From NCBI GenBank assembly GCA_965218865.1, contig CBDCME010000078.1, positions 42,578 through 106,577 on the forward strand: 64,000 nt of DNA, in the 5' to 3' direction. Positions 46,509 to 56,707 of the stretch are shown piece after piece. This DNA is from CBDCME01 sp965218865 (GTDB lineage Bacteria > Pseudomonadota > Alphaproteobacteria > JAAXGF01). The translations under genes and the position numbers were made by a program. How positions within the stretch are numbered: position 1 is the stretch's first letter; every line of letters starts with the position of its first letter. Below the pieces are notes generated by a model. The model searched no databases and had not been told where the DNA came from. It was given only the letters and a program-made list of their open reading frames with translations.

Positions 46509-48389
46509 CTACCCCGCGTCGCCGCCGGAGGGTGCCGGGGTCCCTTCCGGCGTCGCGACCTCGGTGGGCACCCGCCTCTGCGCCTCGATCAGGACATCGC
46601 GGGCGATCGGTGCCGCCACCCTGGATCCCGAACCCCCGTGTTCGACGACGACCGCCGCCGCGTAGCGCGGCTTCTCCACGGGCGCGAAGGCCACGAACAG
46701 GGCATGGTCCCGCTCTTCCCAAGGTTTGTCCTTGTTCTTGCGCAAACCCGCGATGCGCTCGCCCTTGCTGATGCGCCGGACCTGCACCGTGCCCGTCTTG
46801 CCCGCCATCTCCATCCCCGGCCGCGTGATGCGGGCGCCATACGCGGTACCGCCGAGATGATTGGTCACCCGGTTCATCCCTTCCTTGACGAACTCCAGGT
46901 GGGCCTTCGCGACCCCGATTGGTTCGAAGGCCGGCGGAGTCATGGTTTCGGTCACCTCGCCCGAACGGACCTCGCGCAACAGATGGGGCCTAACGGCGAT
47001 GCCCCCGTTCCCGATCCGCGCCGCCATGACGGCGAGTTGCAGGGGCGTCGTCAGCAAGGATCCCTGCCCGATGGCGATGATCAAGTTCTCGCCTTTCTGC
47101 CAGGGAACGCCGCGCGCGGCTGCTTTCCACGCCTTGGTCGGCACCAGGCCCACGCTTTCGCTGGGGAGATCGATTCCGGTCGGCGCGCCGAGGCCGAAGC
47201 GCCGCGCCATGGCCGCGATCCGGTCGACATCCAAGCGCCGCGCGAGATCGTAGAAGTAAACGTCACAGGATTTCTGGATCGCCTCCAACATGGCCAACTT
47301 GCCGTGGCCGCCGCGCTTCCAACAATGAAACCGGCGATCCCCGAACCACATGTGTCCAGAGCAATAAACGGTGTGCCCAGTGGTGACGATACCGTCCTCG
47401 AGGGCGGCAAGTACCACCATCATCTTGAAGGTCGACCCGGGCGGGTACTGGCCGGCGACGGCCTTGTTGACGAGGGGTGTCCGCCGATCGCCGAGCAGCG
47501 CGCTCCAAGTGGCACGGCTGAGACCCTGGTTGAAGTCGTTCGGGTTGTAGCTCGGGGTCGAGGCAATCGCCAGGACCTCGCCGCCATGGATGTCGAGAAC
47601 CACCGCGGCCGCGCTTTCCTCGCCCAAACGGTTGCTCACGTAACGTTGGAGACCACCGTCGATGGTCAGGACCAAATCATCCCCGGGCTGACCGTCTTGG
47701 CGCTGAAGCTCGCGGATGACCCGACCAAAGGCGTTCACTTCGACCTGGCTGCTGCCGGCGCTGCCCCTTAGCCGGATATCGTAGACTTTTTCGGTACCGC
47801 TCTTCCCGACCCGGAACTCGGGCAAGCGCAGCAGGGGATCGCTGCTCAACTCGCTTTCCGAGACGACGCCGACGTAGCCGACGATATGCGCGGCCATGGG
47901 TCCCAACGGATAGGCCCGGCTTTGGCCGACCTCGATCGTGGCGCCCGGCAGATCGGGCGCGTGGACCTCGATCCGCGAAACTTCCGACCAGGAAAGGCCG
48001 TTCCGCACGGTAATCGGCACGAAGGCCCGATTGCGCGCCACTTCGCGCAAGACCCGGCGGCGTTCGTAGGGGCTGAGCGCGATCACCTGCGAGAGGGCGT
48101 CTAGCGTCGCCTCGACACTCGGCGTCTGTTCGGCGATCAGTACGACACGATAATCCTGCCGGTTCAAGGCGAGAGGTTCGCCGAAACGATCGAGGACGCG
48201 CCCGCGGGGCGGCGGCAGAAGACGCATATTGATGCGGTTGTCCTCGGCCAGCATCTTGTACTGATCGGATTCGACGACCTGGAGGAAATAGAGCCGTCCC
48301 ACCAGGGCCGTGAGGAGGGTAACTTGGCCTCCGGCGAGGATCGCCGCCCGTCTCGAAAACTGTTTTTCCGAACCGGGATTATTTCCCAT
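46509..48389 (-). CDS. mrdA: penicillin-binding protein 2 (elongation transpeptidase)
   Basis: 626 residues: N-terminal TM (AILAGGQVTLLTALVGRLYF), dimerisation domain, and transpeptidase domain with SxxK (GQYPPGSTFKM), SxN-type KSCDVYFYDLA and KTG (MAGKTGTVQV). RGRVLDRFGEPLALN is the typical class B N-terminal motif. It works with RodA and MreBCD in lateral wall synthesis. It is 4 bases after mreD. Intact. Confidence 0.97.
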   Translation of the reverse strand: MGNNPGSEKQFSRRAAILAGGQVTLLTALVGRLYFLQVVESDQYKMLAEDNRINMRLLPPPRGRVLDRFGEPLALNRQDYRVVLIAEQTPSVEATLDALSQVIALSPYERRRVLREVARNRAFVPITVRNGLSWSEVSRIEVHAPDLPGATIEVGQSRAYPLGPMAAHIVGYVGVVSESELSSDPLLRLPEFRVGKSGTEKVYDIRLRGSAGSSQVEVNAFGRVIRELQRQDGQPGDDLVLTIDGGLQRYVSNRLGEESAAAVVLDIHGGEVLAIASTPSYNPNDFNQGLSRATWSALLGDRRTPLVNKAVAGQYPPGSTFKMMVVLAALEDGIVTTGHTVYCSGHMWFGDRRFHCWKRGGHGKLAMLEAIQKSCDVYFYDLARRLDVDRIAAMARRFGLGAPTGIDLPSESVGLVPTKAWKAAARGVPWQKGENLIIAIGQGSLLTTPLQLAVMAARIGNGGIAVRPHLLREVRSGEVTETMTPPAFEPIGVAKAHLEFVKEGMNRVTNHLGGTAYGARITRPGMEMAGKTGTVQVRRISKGERIAGLRKNKDKPWEERDHALFVAFAPVEKPRYAAAVVVEHGGSGSRVAAPIARDVLIEAQRRVPTEVATPEGTPAPSGGDAG

Positions 48390-48393
48390 CCCG

Positions 48394-48918
48394 TTAGGTA
48401 TCCCAGGCCTTGCTCACGAACCGCGCGTACGTCTTCGCGAAAAACCAGCTAAAGCCCGGGTACAGAAGAATCGTGATGACGTTTTGGAAAAATAGCGGTT
48501 CGGGCGCGATCAGGGTCCAGTGATAGAGCGAGGCAAGCACCCAACTGGTCACCGCCGCCGCCGGCGCCACCAACATGAAACACCACCACACGACAAGGAA
48601 CGTCTTTCCGAGAAAAAAACGGCGCTGGTTCACGATGATGCCTTGGACCAAGAGCAGCACCAGGGCGGTCATGCCTACTGGCGTGCCGCCGAGGATGTCC
48701 TGGACGATGCCCAGCCCGAACGTTGCCGCCAAGGGAAACAGGTCGGGGCGGTAGATGCTCCAGTAATAGACCGAGATCAACGTCAACATCGGCGTTACCG
48801 GGATGTACCCCGGTACGGGCACCGGCATGACGTTCAAGAACACAAGGACAAGAGTAAGCAGCACCGGCGTGCAATTACGCGCGGCCTTTTCGAGTTGGGG
48901 CCTGATCGCACCTTTCAC
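48394..48918 (-). CDS. mreD: rod shape-determining protein MreD
   Basis: 174 residues, about five TM helices (LLTLVLVFLNVMPVPVPGY, FPLAATFGLGIVQDILGGTP). The GxxQDxLxGxPxG region is the MreD hallmark. Its ATG overlaps the mreC stop by 4 bases. Confidence 0.95.
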   Translation of the reverse strand: MKGAIRPQLEKAARNCTPVLLTLVLVFLNVMPVPVPGYIPVTPMLTLISVYYWSIYRPDLFPLAATFGLGIVQDILGGTPVGMTALVLLLVQGIIVNQRRFFLGKTFLVVWWCFMLVAPAAAVTSWVLASLYHWTLIAPEPLFFQNVITILLYPGFSWFFAKTYARFVSKAWDT

Positions 48919-49796
48919 TTGATCGATCCCGCCGGCCCGGCGAGGCGTGTCGCGGGCAGCACGCCCGGCAAGGCGTAATTTAGGACCCGAACGTATTCGA
49001 GTTGATGCCAGCGAACAAAGGGTTGGACCCGTACGACACCGTCCGCGACTTCCGAAACGACTCCGATCGGCAGGCCCGGCGGCAGCATGCCTCCCTGACC
49101 CGAGGTCACGAGCCGCTCGCCCACGGCGACACGCGCGATGATGGGCAAATAATTCAGCACCGGCCGGTCGGAGTTGTCGCCCGCCAGGATCGCGGGATCA
49201 CGTGTCGACTCGACGACGACGGGCACCCGCGAATTGAGGTCCGTCAGCAAGAGAACGCGGGCGCTTCGGTTCCCGACGTCCATCACCCGCCCGACCATAC
49301 CCTCGCCGTTCACCACGGCCTCGCCTTTTTTGACTTCGTCCCGGGCGCCCGCGTTGAGCAGCACGGCATGGACAAAGGCGCCCCGCGAATCGGCAATTAC
49401 CCGCGCCGTGACGAAAGTCGCGCGCGGTTCGGCAACCACGTTGAGTACCGATCGCATCGCGGCGTTTTCTTGCTGCAACCGCAGAGCCGTCTGCCGCCAA
49501 TGCTTGAGGCGCTCGTTTTCCTCGCTCAAGCGGGCGTTTTCGCCGGCCGTGTCGATGAAAGCGCCGGTGCGATCGACGAGGTCGGAAACCGTGGCCACGG
49601 GGCGTGAAATGAGATCGAGCACCGGAGCCGCGAAATCCATGACGTTCATCCGCAGACGTTCGGTGAAGCCGGTTTCGGTGCGACCCAGGGCCATGATTCC
49701 AGCCGCCGTGGCGATCAGCAACCAAAAAGCAAAACGCTGGAGCCAAACCTTGACCGGTATGGCAAAGCGCCTCACTTGGCTGGTCTGGATCCTCAC
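48915..49796 (-). CDS. mreC: rod shape-determining protein MreC
   Basis: 293 residues, GTG start. Short cytoplasmic N-terminus, one TM (FAFWLLIATAAGIMALG), a coiled coil at about residues 80-110 (ENARLSEENERLKHWRQTAL) and two beta domains (VIADSRGAFVHAVLLNAG, GEGMVGRVMDVGNRSARVLL). It links MreB filaments to the periplasmic wall-synthesis enzymes. Confidence 0.96.
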   Translation of the reverse strand: MRIQTSQVRRFAIPVKVWLQRFAFWLLIATAAGIMALGRTETGFTERLRMNVMDFAAPVLDLISRPVATVSDLVDRTGAFIDTAGENARLSEENERLKHWRQTALRLQQENAAMRSVLNVVAEPRATFVTARVIADSRGAFVHAVLLNAGARDEVKKGEAVVNGEGMVGRVMDVGNRSARVLLLTDLNSRVPVVVESTRDPAILAGDNSDRPVLNYLPIIARVAVGERLVTSGQGGMLPPGLPIGVVSEVADGVVRVQPFVRWHQLEYVRVLNYALPGVLPATRLAGPAGSIK

Positions 49797-49849
49797 GAAA
49801 CGCGCTCCCTAGGGACAAGAAACACCGATTAGTTCGGACCGTCGATGTT

Positions 49850-50896
49850 CTACCCGCCGTAATGTTTGTACAGAACCTGGCGCAGGGTCTTCATCTCCTC
49901 CAGGCAACGTCCCGTTCCCAAGGCAACGCATTGCAGGGGATCGTCGGCGATCGATACCGGCAGTCCGGTCGCGTGCCGGAGGACGAAATCGAGATTACCG
50001 AGCAGGGCCCCGCCACCGGTCAGAATGATCCCCTTGTCGACGATATCGGCGGCCAGCTCCGGTGGCGTTTGTTCCAGCGCCACCTTGACGGCCTCGATAA
50101 TGGCGCCCACCGGTTCGGCCAGGCTCTCGGCGATCTGACGCTGGCTGATCACCAACTCCTTCGGCACCCCGTTCATCAGATCGCGGCCCTTGATTTCGAG
50201 GAGTGCGCCGTCGCCGTCCTCGGGCGGACAGGCGGTGCCGATCTGCTTCTTGATCCGCTCCGCGCTGCCCTCGCCGACAAGCAGGTTATGGTTGCGGCGG
50301 ATGTAGGCGATGATCGCTTCGTCCATCTTGTCGCCGCCGACCCGCACCGAACGGGAATAAACGATGCCGCCTAGCGACAACACCGCCACCTCGGTCGTGC
50401 CGCCGCCGATGTCGACGACCATCGATCCAGTCGGCTCGGTCACGGGCAGGCCGGCACCGATCGCCGCCGCCATGGGCTCCTCGATCATGAAGACCCGACG
50501 GGCGCCGGCGCTCTCCGCCGATTCCTCGATCGCCCGCCGTTCGACTTCGGTCGATCCGGAGGGCACGCAAACGATGATCTGTGGGCTGGCGAAGCTGCGC
50601 CGGTTGTGAACCTTGCGAATGAAGTGCTTGATCATCACTTCGGCAACCCCGAAGTCGGCGATGACCCCATCGCGCAGGGGTCGGATCGCCTCGATGTTGC
50701 CGGGCGTCCGCCCCAACATCTGCTTGGCCTCCTCACCGACCTCCAGGACTTCTTTCTTACCGTGATCGTTGTAGATGGCGACCACCGAGGGTTCGTTGAG
50801 CACGATTCCGCGCCCGCGCACGTAGACCAGGGTGTTGGCCGTGCCCAGGTCGATCGCCATGTCCGCCGACATCATGCCAAGTAATCTGGAAAACAT
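49850..50896 (-). CDS. mreB: rod shape-determining protein MreB (bacterial actin)
   Basis: 348 residues from MFSRLLGMMSADMAIDLGTA. Actin-fold nucleotide motifs: IDLGTANTLVYV, FMIEEPMAAAIGAGLPV, MVVDIGGGTTEVAV and IILTGGGALLGNLD. The ATG at 50896 fits other alphaproteobacterial MreB proteins; earlier in-frame codons are not supported. It is first of the mreBCD-mrdA-rodA series and 97 bases from leuA. Intact. Confidence 0.97.
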   Translation of the reverse strand: MFSRLLGMMSADMAIDLGTANTLVYVRGRGIVLNEPSVVAIYNDHGKKEVLEVGEEAKQMLGRTPGNIEAIRPLRDGVIADFGVAEVMIKHFIRKVHNRRSFASPQIIVCVPSGSTEVERRAIEESAESAGARRVFMIEEPMAAAIGAGLPVTEPTGSMVVDIGGGTTEVAVLSLGGIVYSRSVRVGGDKMDEAIIAYIRRNHNLLVGEGSAERIKKQIGTACPPEDGDGALLEIKGRDLMNGVPKELVISQRQIAESLAEPVGAIIEAVKVALEQTPPELAADIVDKGIILTGGGALLGNLDFVLRHATGLPVSIADDPLQCVALGTGRCLEEMKTLRQVLYKHYGG

Positions 50897-50993
50897 CGCT
50901 TTGTCTTCTCGCACTCCTTGCATCAGGGGACGCGCTTCATCGCCGCGCGGGCGGCCCCGGGTCATGGCCGGATCGCGGATCTCCGAAGCTCGC

Positions 50994-52547
50994 TCACGCG
51001 GAAAGCGCCGCGGGCGCCGATTTTTCCCGCTTGAGCAAAAGCTTGTTCAAGGCGTTCACATAGGCCCTGGCGGACGCCACGAGGGTATCGGTATCGGCCG
51101 CCTGACCGTTGACGCTGCGTCCGTTCTCCTCGAGCCGCACCGTGACTTCGGCCTGGGCGTCGGTTCCCCCTGTGACGGCGTGAACCTGGTAGAGCGGCAG
51201 CGTCGCCTCGTGAGGAACCAAGGTCTTGATGGCGTTGAATGTGGCATCGACCGGACCATTGCCGGTCGCGCTCGTGGTCTTGCGGTCACCGTCGATCAGC
51301 AAGCTGACGTCGGCCTTGTGCGGACCACTCGAGCCGCAAACGACGTGCAGCGTCTCGAACACGATCCGGTCGCCGGCGCGCACCACCTGATCGTCCACGA
51401 GGGCGATGATGTCCTCGTCGAAAACGTCCTTTTTCTTATCGGCGAGGTCCTTGAATCGGCGGAAGGCGTCGTCGAGCGCCGCGTCCTCGATCTCGTAACC
51501 GAATTCCTGCAGTTTGCGGCGGAAGGCATGACGGCCGGAGTGTTTTCCCATGACCAGGGTCGACTTCGTCAGACCCACCGACTCGGGAGTCATGATCTCG
51601 TAGGTTCCCGCGTGCTTGAGCATGCCGTCCTGGTGGATGCCGGCCTCGTGGGCGAAGGCGTTGGCCCCGACGATCGCCTTGTTGGGCTGGACGACGAAGC
51701 CGGTGATCGCCGAAACCAGCCGCGAAGCCTTCATGATGTGCTCGCTCTTGATCCCGGTCTCCCAGGCGAGGAGGTCGCGGCGGGTCCCGATGGTCATGAC
51801 GATCTCTTCCATGGCCGCGTTGCCGGCCCGCTCGCCGAGACCGTTGATCGTACACTCGACCTGGCGCGCGCCGACGGCGATGGCGGCCAGGGAATTGGCC
51901 ACCGCGAGTCCGAGGTCGTTATGGCAATGCACCGATACGATCGCCTGGTCGATGTTCGGCACCCGGTTGAACAGCATCGCGACGAGGTCGGCGAATTCGT
52001 TCGGAAGGGCGTAACCGACCGTGTCGGGAATGTTGATGGTGCGGGCGCCCGCCTTGATCGCCGCCTCCACCGTGCGGCAAAGGAAATCGTGCTCGGTACG
52101 CGAGCCGTCCTCCGAACTCCATTCGACGTCGTCGCACAGATTGCGGGCATGGGTGACGCTGTCGACGACGGCGTCGTAAACCTCGTCCGGCGCCATCTGC
52201 AATTTGTACTTCATATGCAGGGGACTGGTCGAAATGAAAGTGTGGATGCGCTTGCGGGGGGCTGGCTCCAGGGCTTCCGCGGCTCGGTCGATGTCCTTGC
52301 GGTGGGCCCGGGCAAGGCTGCACACGGTAGCCTCGGTCGTTCTCTTGGCGATTTCGTTGATGGCCTCGAAATCACCCCGCGAGGCGATCGCGAACCCGGC
52401 TTCGATGACGTCGACGCCCATGCGCTCCAGGACTTCGGCGATGCGCAATTTTTCGTCCAGGTTCATGGAGGCGCCCGGCGATTGCTCGCCGTCGCGCAGT
52501 GTGGTGTCGAATATGATAACGCGGTTGCTGTCGGTACTTGCGAGCAT
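50994..52547 (-). CDS. leuA: 2-isopropylmalate synthase
   Basis: 517 residues from the ATG at 52547 (MLASTDSNRVIIFDTTLRDG). HMGL-like barrel with DTTLRDGEQSPGASM, HCHNDLGLAVANSLA (metal His-x-His) and INGLGERAGNA. The C-terminal LeuA regulatory domain (ATFNAIKTLVPHEATLPLYQ ... DAQAEVTVRLEENGRSVNGQ) indicates feedback by leucine. It condenses acetyl-CoA with 2-oxoisovalerate. AAGGAA precedes the start. No leader peptide rich in Leu codons is seen upstream. Confidence 0.97.
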   Translation of the reverse strand: MLASTDSNRVIIFDTTLRDGEQSPGASMNLDEKLRIAEVLERMGVDVIEAGFAIASRGDFEAINEIAKRTTEATVCSLARAHRKDIDRAAEALEPAPRKRIHTFISTSPLHMKYKLQMAPDEVYDAVVDSVTHARNLCDDVEWSSEDGSRTEHDFLCRTVEAAIKAGARTINIPDTVGYALPNEFADLVAMLFNRVPNIDQAIVSVHCHNDLGLAVANSLAAIAVGARQVECTINGLGERAGNAAMEEIVMTIGTRRDLLAWETGIKSEHIMKASRLVSAITGFVVQPNKAIVGANAFAHEAGIHQDGMLKHAGTYEIMTPESVGLTKSTLVMGKHSGRHAFRRKLQEFGYEIEDAALDDAFRRFKDLADKKKDVFDEDIIALVDDQVVRAGDRIVFETLHVVCGSSGPHKADVSLLIDGDRKTTSATGNGPVDATFNAIKTLVPHEATLPLYQVHAVTGGTDAQAEVTVRLEENGRSVNGQAADTDTLVASARAYVNALNKLLLKREKSAPAALSA

Positions 52548-52962
52548 GTGACGGTTCCTTCGCTTGCGTTGACGGACCTGGTGATCACGGAGCTTCCCCG
52601 AACGGGCGCGACCCGCCCTCCGTTCAGGGGCGCCTAAGTCGAAGACCATCGCCACATCCGTACCTAATATTGCTGCCCGAAGTTTTCGCGCGTGCTGGCA
52701 ACGATTCGGCGTCCGCCGGCCTTGGGCGCCAGCGGCGAGAATTTTTTATCGTGTACATCGTTGCCATGATCATCCTCGTGCTCCCGAAAAATAAGGAACC
52801 CACGAAGTGCAAAGTCAAGCGTTATAAAAACATGCTTAACGATAAATGAAGTTAGCAGTGGAAATCTAGCTTTTTATCGCCGCACTCATTGATTTTACCC
52901 GGCCGACCCCACCGGTGCCGGGCCCTTGGCGGAAATATTCGCCGGCACGGATCAGTTTCTGG
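52548..52962. other. leuA upstream region, no gene recognised
   Basis: It contains an AT-rich stretch with a possible small plus-strand frame at 52754-52849 (GTG start, VYIVAMIILVLPKNKEPTKC...). It lacks a convincing ribosome-binding site and is not called. Confidence 0.4.
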
Positions 52963-53033
52963 TCGAAAATGCGCGTCCGCGCATTTTTTGCGTCTGTTCC
53001 GGCCCTCTCCTCCTCCCGGCCACCCACGAGAGT
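52963..53033. repeat. MITE-like hairpin element, copy B (left half)
   Basis: TCGAAAATGCGCGTCCGCGC through GGCCACCCACGAGAG matches the left half of copy A and stops at the TA in the hairpin loop, where IS630-A copy 4 begins. The right half is not found on the other side of the IS. Confidence 0.8.
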
Positions 53034-53125
53034 AATACCAACCGCCCTAGAGTTTGACTCGCGCAAAGGTTTACACGCCAGGTTTTGTGTGATTCAAGGT
53101 TGTTGGCAACAAGGGAGTGTGTTCA

Positions 53126-53692
53126 ATGCCAACGATTCCTTTGCGAAACGACTTTGATGCTGAAAGAGTCCGTGTTCTTGCGGCACGGAGCGATGATGGG
53201 AACCAGGCGCGACGGCTTTTGTCGATGGCGGCCATCTACGATGGGATGGATCGAGCGTGCGCGGCGGGTATTGGCGGCATGGATCGACAGACGTTGCGGG
53301 ACTGGGTTCACCGGTTCAACGCGGGAGGTCCGGCCGGTCTGATCGACCGCAAGCCGAACGGGGCGTTGCGTCGGTTGACGCCGTCGCAAATGGCGGCGCT
53401 TTCGCGGGCTATCGAGGCCGGTCCCGATCCCGAACGGGATGGGGTCGTGCGCTGGCGCTGCATCGATCTCAAGCAACTGATCCGAACGCGCTTCGGCGTG
53501 GACTATCACGAGCGGAGCGTCGGCAAGCTGCTGGCCGCGCTCGGGTTCTCGCATATTTCCGCGCGCCCGCGCCACGTCGGCCAGGATGCGCGGGCACAGG
53601 AGGAATTTAAAAAAAAGTTTTCCCGAACACTTGGCGAAAATCGTAGCGGCACAGCCACCGGACACGCCCATCGAGGTTTGGTTTCAAGATGA
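53126..53692 (+). CDS. IS630-A orfA, HTH half (copy 4)
   Basis: Same translation as copy 1 from the ATG at 53126, with the A8 slippery run retained. Confidence 0.9.
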   Translation: MPTIPLRNDFDAERVRVLAARSDDGNQARRLLSMAAIYDGMDRACAAGIGGMDRQTLRDWVHRFNAGGPAGLIDRKPNGALRRLTPSQMAALSRAIEAGPDPERDGVVRWRCIDLKQLIRTRFGVDYHERSVGKLLAALGFSHISARPRHVGQDARAQEEFKKKFSRTLGENRSGTATGHAHRGLVSR

Positions 53693-54191
53693 AATGCGCG
53701 TCGGCCAGAAGAACAGCCTGGTGCGCCAGTGGGCCCCAAAGGGATCGCGCCCGCGCCAGGTCAAGGACCTACGGACCTCTTCGGCGTATCTCTTCGGCGC
53801 CATCTGCCCCGAGCGCGGTGAGGGCGCGGCGCTGGTCATGCCGCGCGCCAATACTGAAGCCATGGACCTGCATCTCGAGGAAATCAGCCGGGCCGTTGCC
53901 CCAAACGCCCATGCCGTCGTGCTGCTCGACCAAGCCGCATGGCACACCACTGCCAAACTCGGCATCCCGGAGAACATCTCCCTCGTGCCTTTGCCACCCA
54001 AGTCCCCGGAGCTCAATCCCGCCGAAAATGTCTGGCAATACCTCCGCCAGAACTGGCTCTCCAATCGTGTCTTCGACTCCTATGAAGCCATCGTCGAGGC
54101 CTCTTGCCAAGCCTGGAACAACCTGACCGAGCAACCTTGGAAGATCATGTCCATCGGCCTCAGAGCGTGGGCTCGCACAAGTCAATGTTAA
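53586..54191 (+). CDS. IS630-A orfB, DDE half (copy 4)
   Basis: Differs from copy 1 by TEQP in place of TDRP near the C-terminus. The catalytic residues are unchanged. Confidence 0.9.
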   Translation: MRGHRRNLKKSFPEHLAKIVAAQPPDTPIEVWFQDEMRVGQKNSLVRQWAPKGSRPRQVKDLRTSSAYLFGAICPERGEGAALVMPRANTEAMDLHLEEISRAVAPNAHAVVLLDQAAWHTTAKLGIPENISLVPLPPKSPELNPAENVWQYLRQNWLSNRVFDSYEAIVEASCQAWNNLTEQPWKIMSIGLRAWARTSQC

Positions 54192-54203
54192 GGGCGGTTG
54201 GTA

Positions 54204-56077
54204 TTAGGTTTAGCTCAGCTTGCGGCCAACTCAGCTCCAAGAATTGAAATCCAAGATCGGTTTCGCGAGTCGTTCAGCCTGTTTGTTGGGGATACCTTCG
54301 CGGATCGGGTTGTTTTTTGGAACGAACGCAGTCTGACGCCTGTATATCTCGGACGCGATTTCACCACGATGATTGTGTCGCCGTCGCGCCTGGACAATGC
54401 TGATTTCTTTGCCGCGTTTGTAGCTTTCGTGAAGGAGCGGAACAGCGTTAATAGGCCAAATAGCACGCCTTGGGTCGAACTGAAGTCCGTGAGTGTCAGC
54501 AAAGATGACCTAAATAGGCTGCGCGAACGGTTCAACGCGGACGATGCCTGGAACACTTATCACGTCGCAGACCCTATAACGTTGGACGGGATTGTCCCCA
54601 GCGCAAACGCGTTGCAAAAGGCCGTTGCCCTCGTCACAGGACGCCCTTTCCACAACTCAACTGTTTGGAAGGAGTTTCCGGCTGACGGCACTACTGCCAG
54701 ACCGCCTGTTGCCCGCCCTGGTCATATTCAGGATCTCCCCGTCCGATCCCGAGCGACTGAGGGCACATGGGCATTGGACCTGGACATTGAGCGCCAAAAC
54801 AACCTCACTCAGTACTCAAACGTAAAGCACAAGTGGCGGTTGCCTGGACGTCTTCGGATGCATGGCGCGTTCCGAAAGCCATACGAAGGCCCCTTCGGCA
54901 GCCGGTTCCGATTCCCGCGTTCGTCCCGTGAGGGGTTCCTAGTGCTGTTCACCGAGTTTGGGGAAGACCCCCCGATGATCACGCTTCCCAACGACGAGGC
55001 TGCATTCCAATTTGCGCTTTCTCATGGTCGTGACTGGCCACCTACATCCCGCGAGGATCGCGGCGCCCCGCCGTCAGGCCCTTACAGTTGGTCACGTCCA
55101 TCTGACAAGGGCAGATACCTAATCGGCGCCCTTCGACTCTTCGACGGACTTCAGAACGCTGGAGCTGTACTTCTTCACAAATACTGGAAACAGGTCTTCG
55201 GTGAACTCGGCGGCGCCATTGGGGCTGCCAGGCACGACCATATCAAGCGCACACTCAAAAAGCGGCTCTGTGAACAAACAATCGAAAGCGAAGATGACTG
55301 GGACCGCCTTAGCAGTGTTGTCGCGCGCGAGGCCCATCATGCCCGGATGCCGCTCCGAGTAATGAGTTTCAACGACCTGCGCAAAAGGCACGAACCGTAT
55401 GTGGAACACGAACGTAAGATCCACGAAAAAAGCCAAGTTAAGAATCCAGACGAATGGATTGTGGAAGACCAGGCGTCGCTTCCCCAATCGGTGAAATGGC
55501 TGTGTGCCCAATCCGTGCTCTATCAAGGTTACGAGTGGCGCTGCCGTACCTGCCTGCATTCGAACTGGATTCAAATCGGTACTCTGCAACCGGAATCCAC
55601 TTGCGACGTGTGCGGATTAAACCAAATCGCCCCAGTTGATAAGCCTTGGGATTTCCGTCTCAATGGCTTCCTCCGTGAAGCACTAAAGGAGCACGGGTCT
55701 GGTGCCTGATCCAACTCGGGCAGCACGTCCGTGATACGTTCTTTTTCCGTGGGCCTCACGATCTTTTTGTCGAATATCCAGACAACGACCGCATATCCCC
55801 AGACAACGAGGCCGATTTGATTTGCGTCGTTGACGGCAAGGTACACATCTGTGAAGTCAAGAGTTCGGGACGCGACATCCAGATAGCGCGACTTGTCATC
55901 GTAGCGAAGCGAATACGGCCGGATGTTGTGACCTTGGCGGTCATGCAGAAAGATTCGGCACGGCTGAAAAACAAGTTCGATGAACTCAAGAGGGAGTTGA
56001 CTGGCACGGGCATCGCTGCCGAACTTATGACGTTGAGCGAAATCGCCTTTGACGATCATGTTTATCTGCCATGTTAG
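54204..56077 (+). pseudogene. zinc-ribbon / PD-(D/E)XK nuclease-like protein, 5' truncated and frameshifted
   Basis: The frame is already open at the IS630-A end and runs to 55709. A long N-terminal region without recognised motifs (RFRESFSLFVGDTFADRVVF, WALDLDIERQNNLTQYSNVK) is followed by a C4 zinc ribbon (WRCRTCLHSNWIQIG, STCDVCG) and PWDFRLNGFLREALKEHG. The continuation in the next frame (55703-56077) is QHVRDTFFFRGPHDLFVEYP then NEADLICVVDGKVHICEVKS, a PD-(D/E)XK-type D..ExK nuclease site, with a stop at 56075-56077. A single frameshift near 55700 separates the parts. Original length over 620 residues. Family not recognised; a DNA-acting, defence-type protein is a guess. Confidence 0.65.
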
Positions 56078-56707
56078 AAATTGTGGGCAAGAGACCGATC
56101 TCCTACAACTTCAATTTTTGATACCGCTATTGACTTTCAACACGCATACAAAGCCACACCAGGTTCCTCTTGTATTCCTGCAGCAAGGCGTGGGTGAAGC
56201 CCAGACACCAGCGTTCTTACGAATTTCGTCTGCTTGACCGTTGACAACGGATCCGTCCCAGGACAGGGGTCGACTACCGGGGGTGGCGATTTCTTGCCGT
56301 CCAGGCGGCCTCTGAAACTCATCGGCAAGGCGCTCCAAACCGCAAAACCCCCACCCCAGGGCTTCTTTTGTGCCGCCCTGAGAATTGGCGCCGGTATCGG
56401 CCCGGCTTATTCTGGCTCAGGTGTCAGTTTTGGGATGAAGCTCCCCTGATCCCTCCGCGGTCGGGGACAGTGATGAAACATTTCGCGCAGCCCTTATGTC
56501 CGCGCGGGGCGTTGAGGGTTGGAGGGAGCCGGCGGCGCGCCGCGCCCGTCTGGTTGGTCATAAAGTGTCGTGGGCGCGGAATTGTCCTCGGCCCTCCGAG
56601 GTTCCGGGAGAGCGAAAAACCATTTCCGCGTTACCCCGGCGGCACCTTACATCCCGCCCGGCACGGTGCTAGGTTGTCGGTCGATGAGGCGATCGTCACA
56701 AGGGGAA
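56078..56707. other. no gene recognised
   Basis: 630 bases with several short frames on both strands, none with a start, ribosome-binding site or motif that I would trust. Confidence 0.45.

Larger units (their letters stand above)
53036..54203 (+). mobile_element. IS630-A copy 4
   Basis: 1168 bp with complete ends. The left flank is half of a MITE hairpin and the right flank is an open protein-coding frame, so the two flanks do not belong together. Confidence 0.95.

Noticed and set aside
50832..52637. A 601-codon open frame opposite leuA
   Set aside because: It is the antisense shadow of the high-GC leuA gene, has no family motif, and leuA itself is unambiguous.
52740..52849. Leader peptide or attenuator for leuA
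   Set aside because: The small frame is on the opposite strand to leuA, has no run of Leu codons, and no terminator-like alternative hairpins were found.
56101..56338. Short frames on both strands that resemble conserved protein
   Set aside because: None has a start signal, ribosome-binding site or recognisable motif, and they overlap one another.
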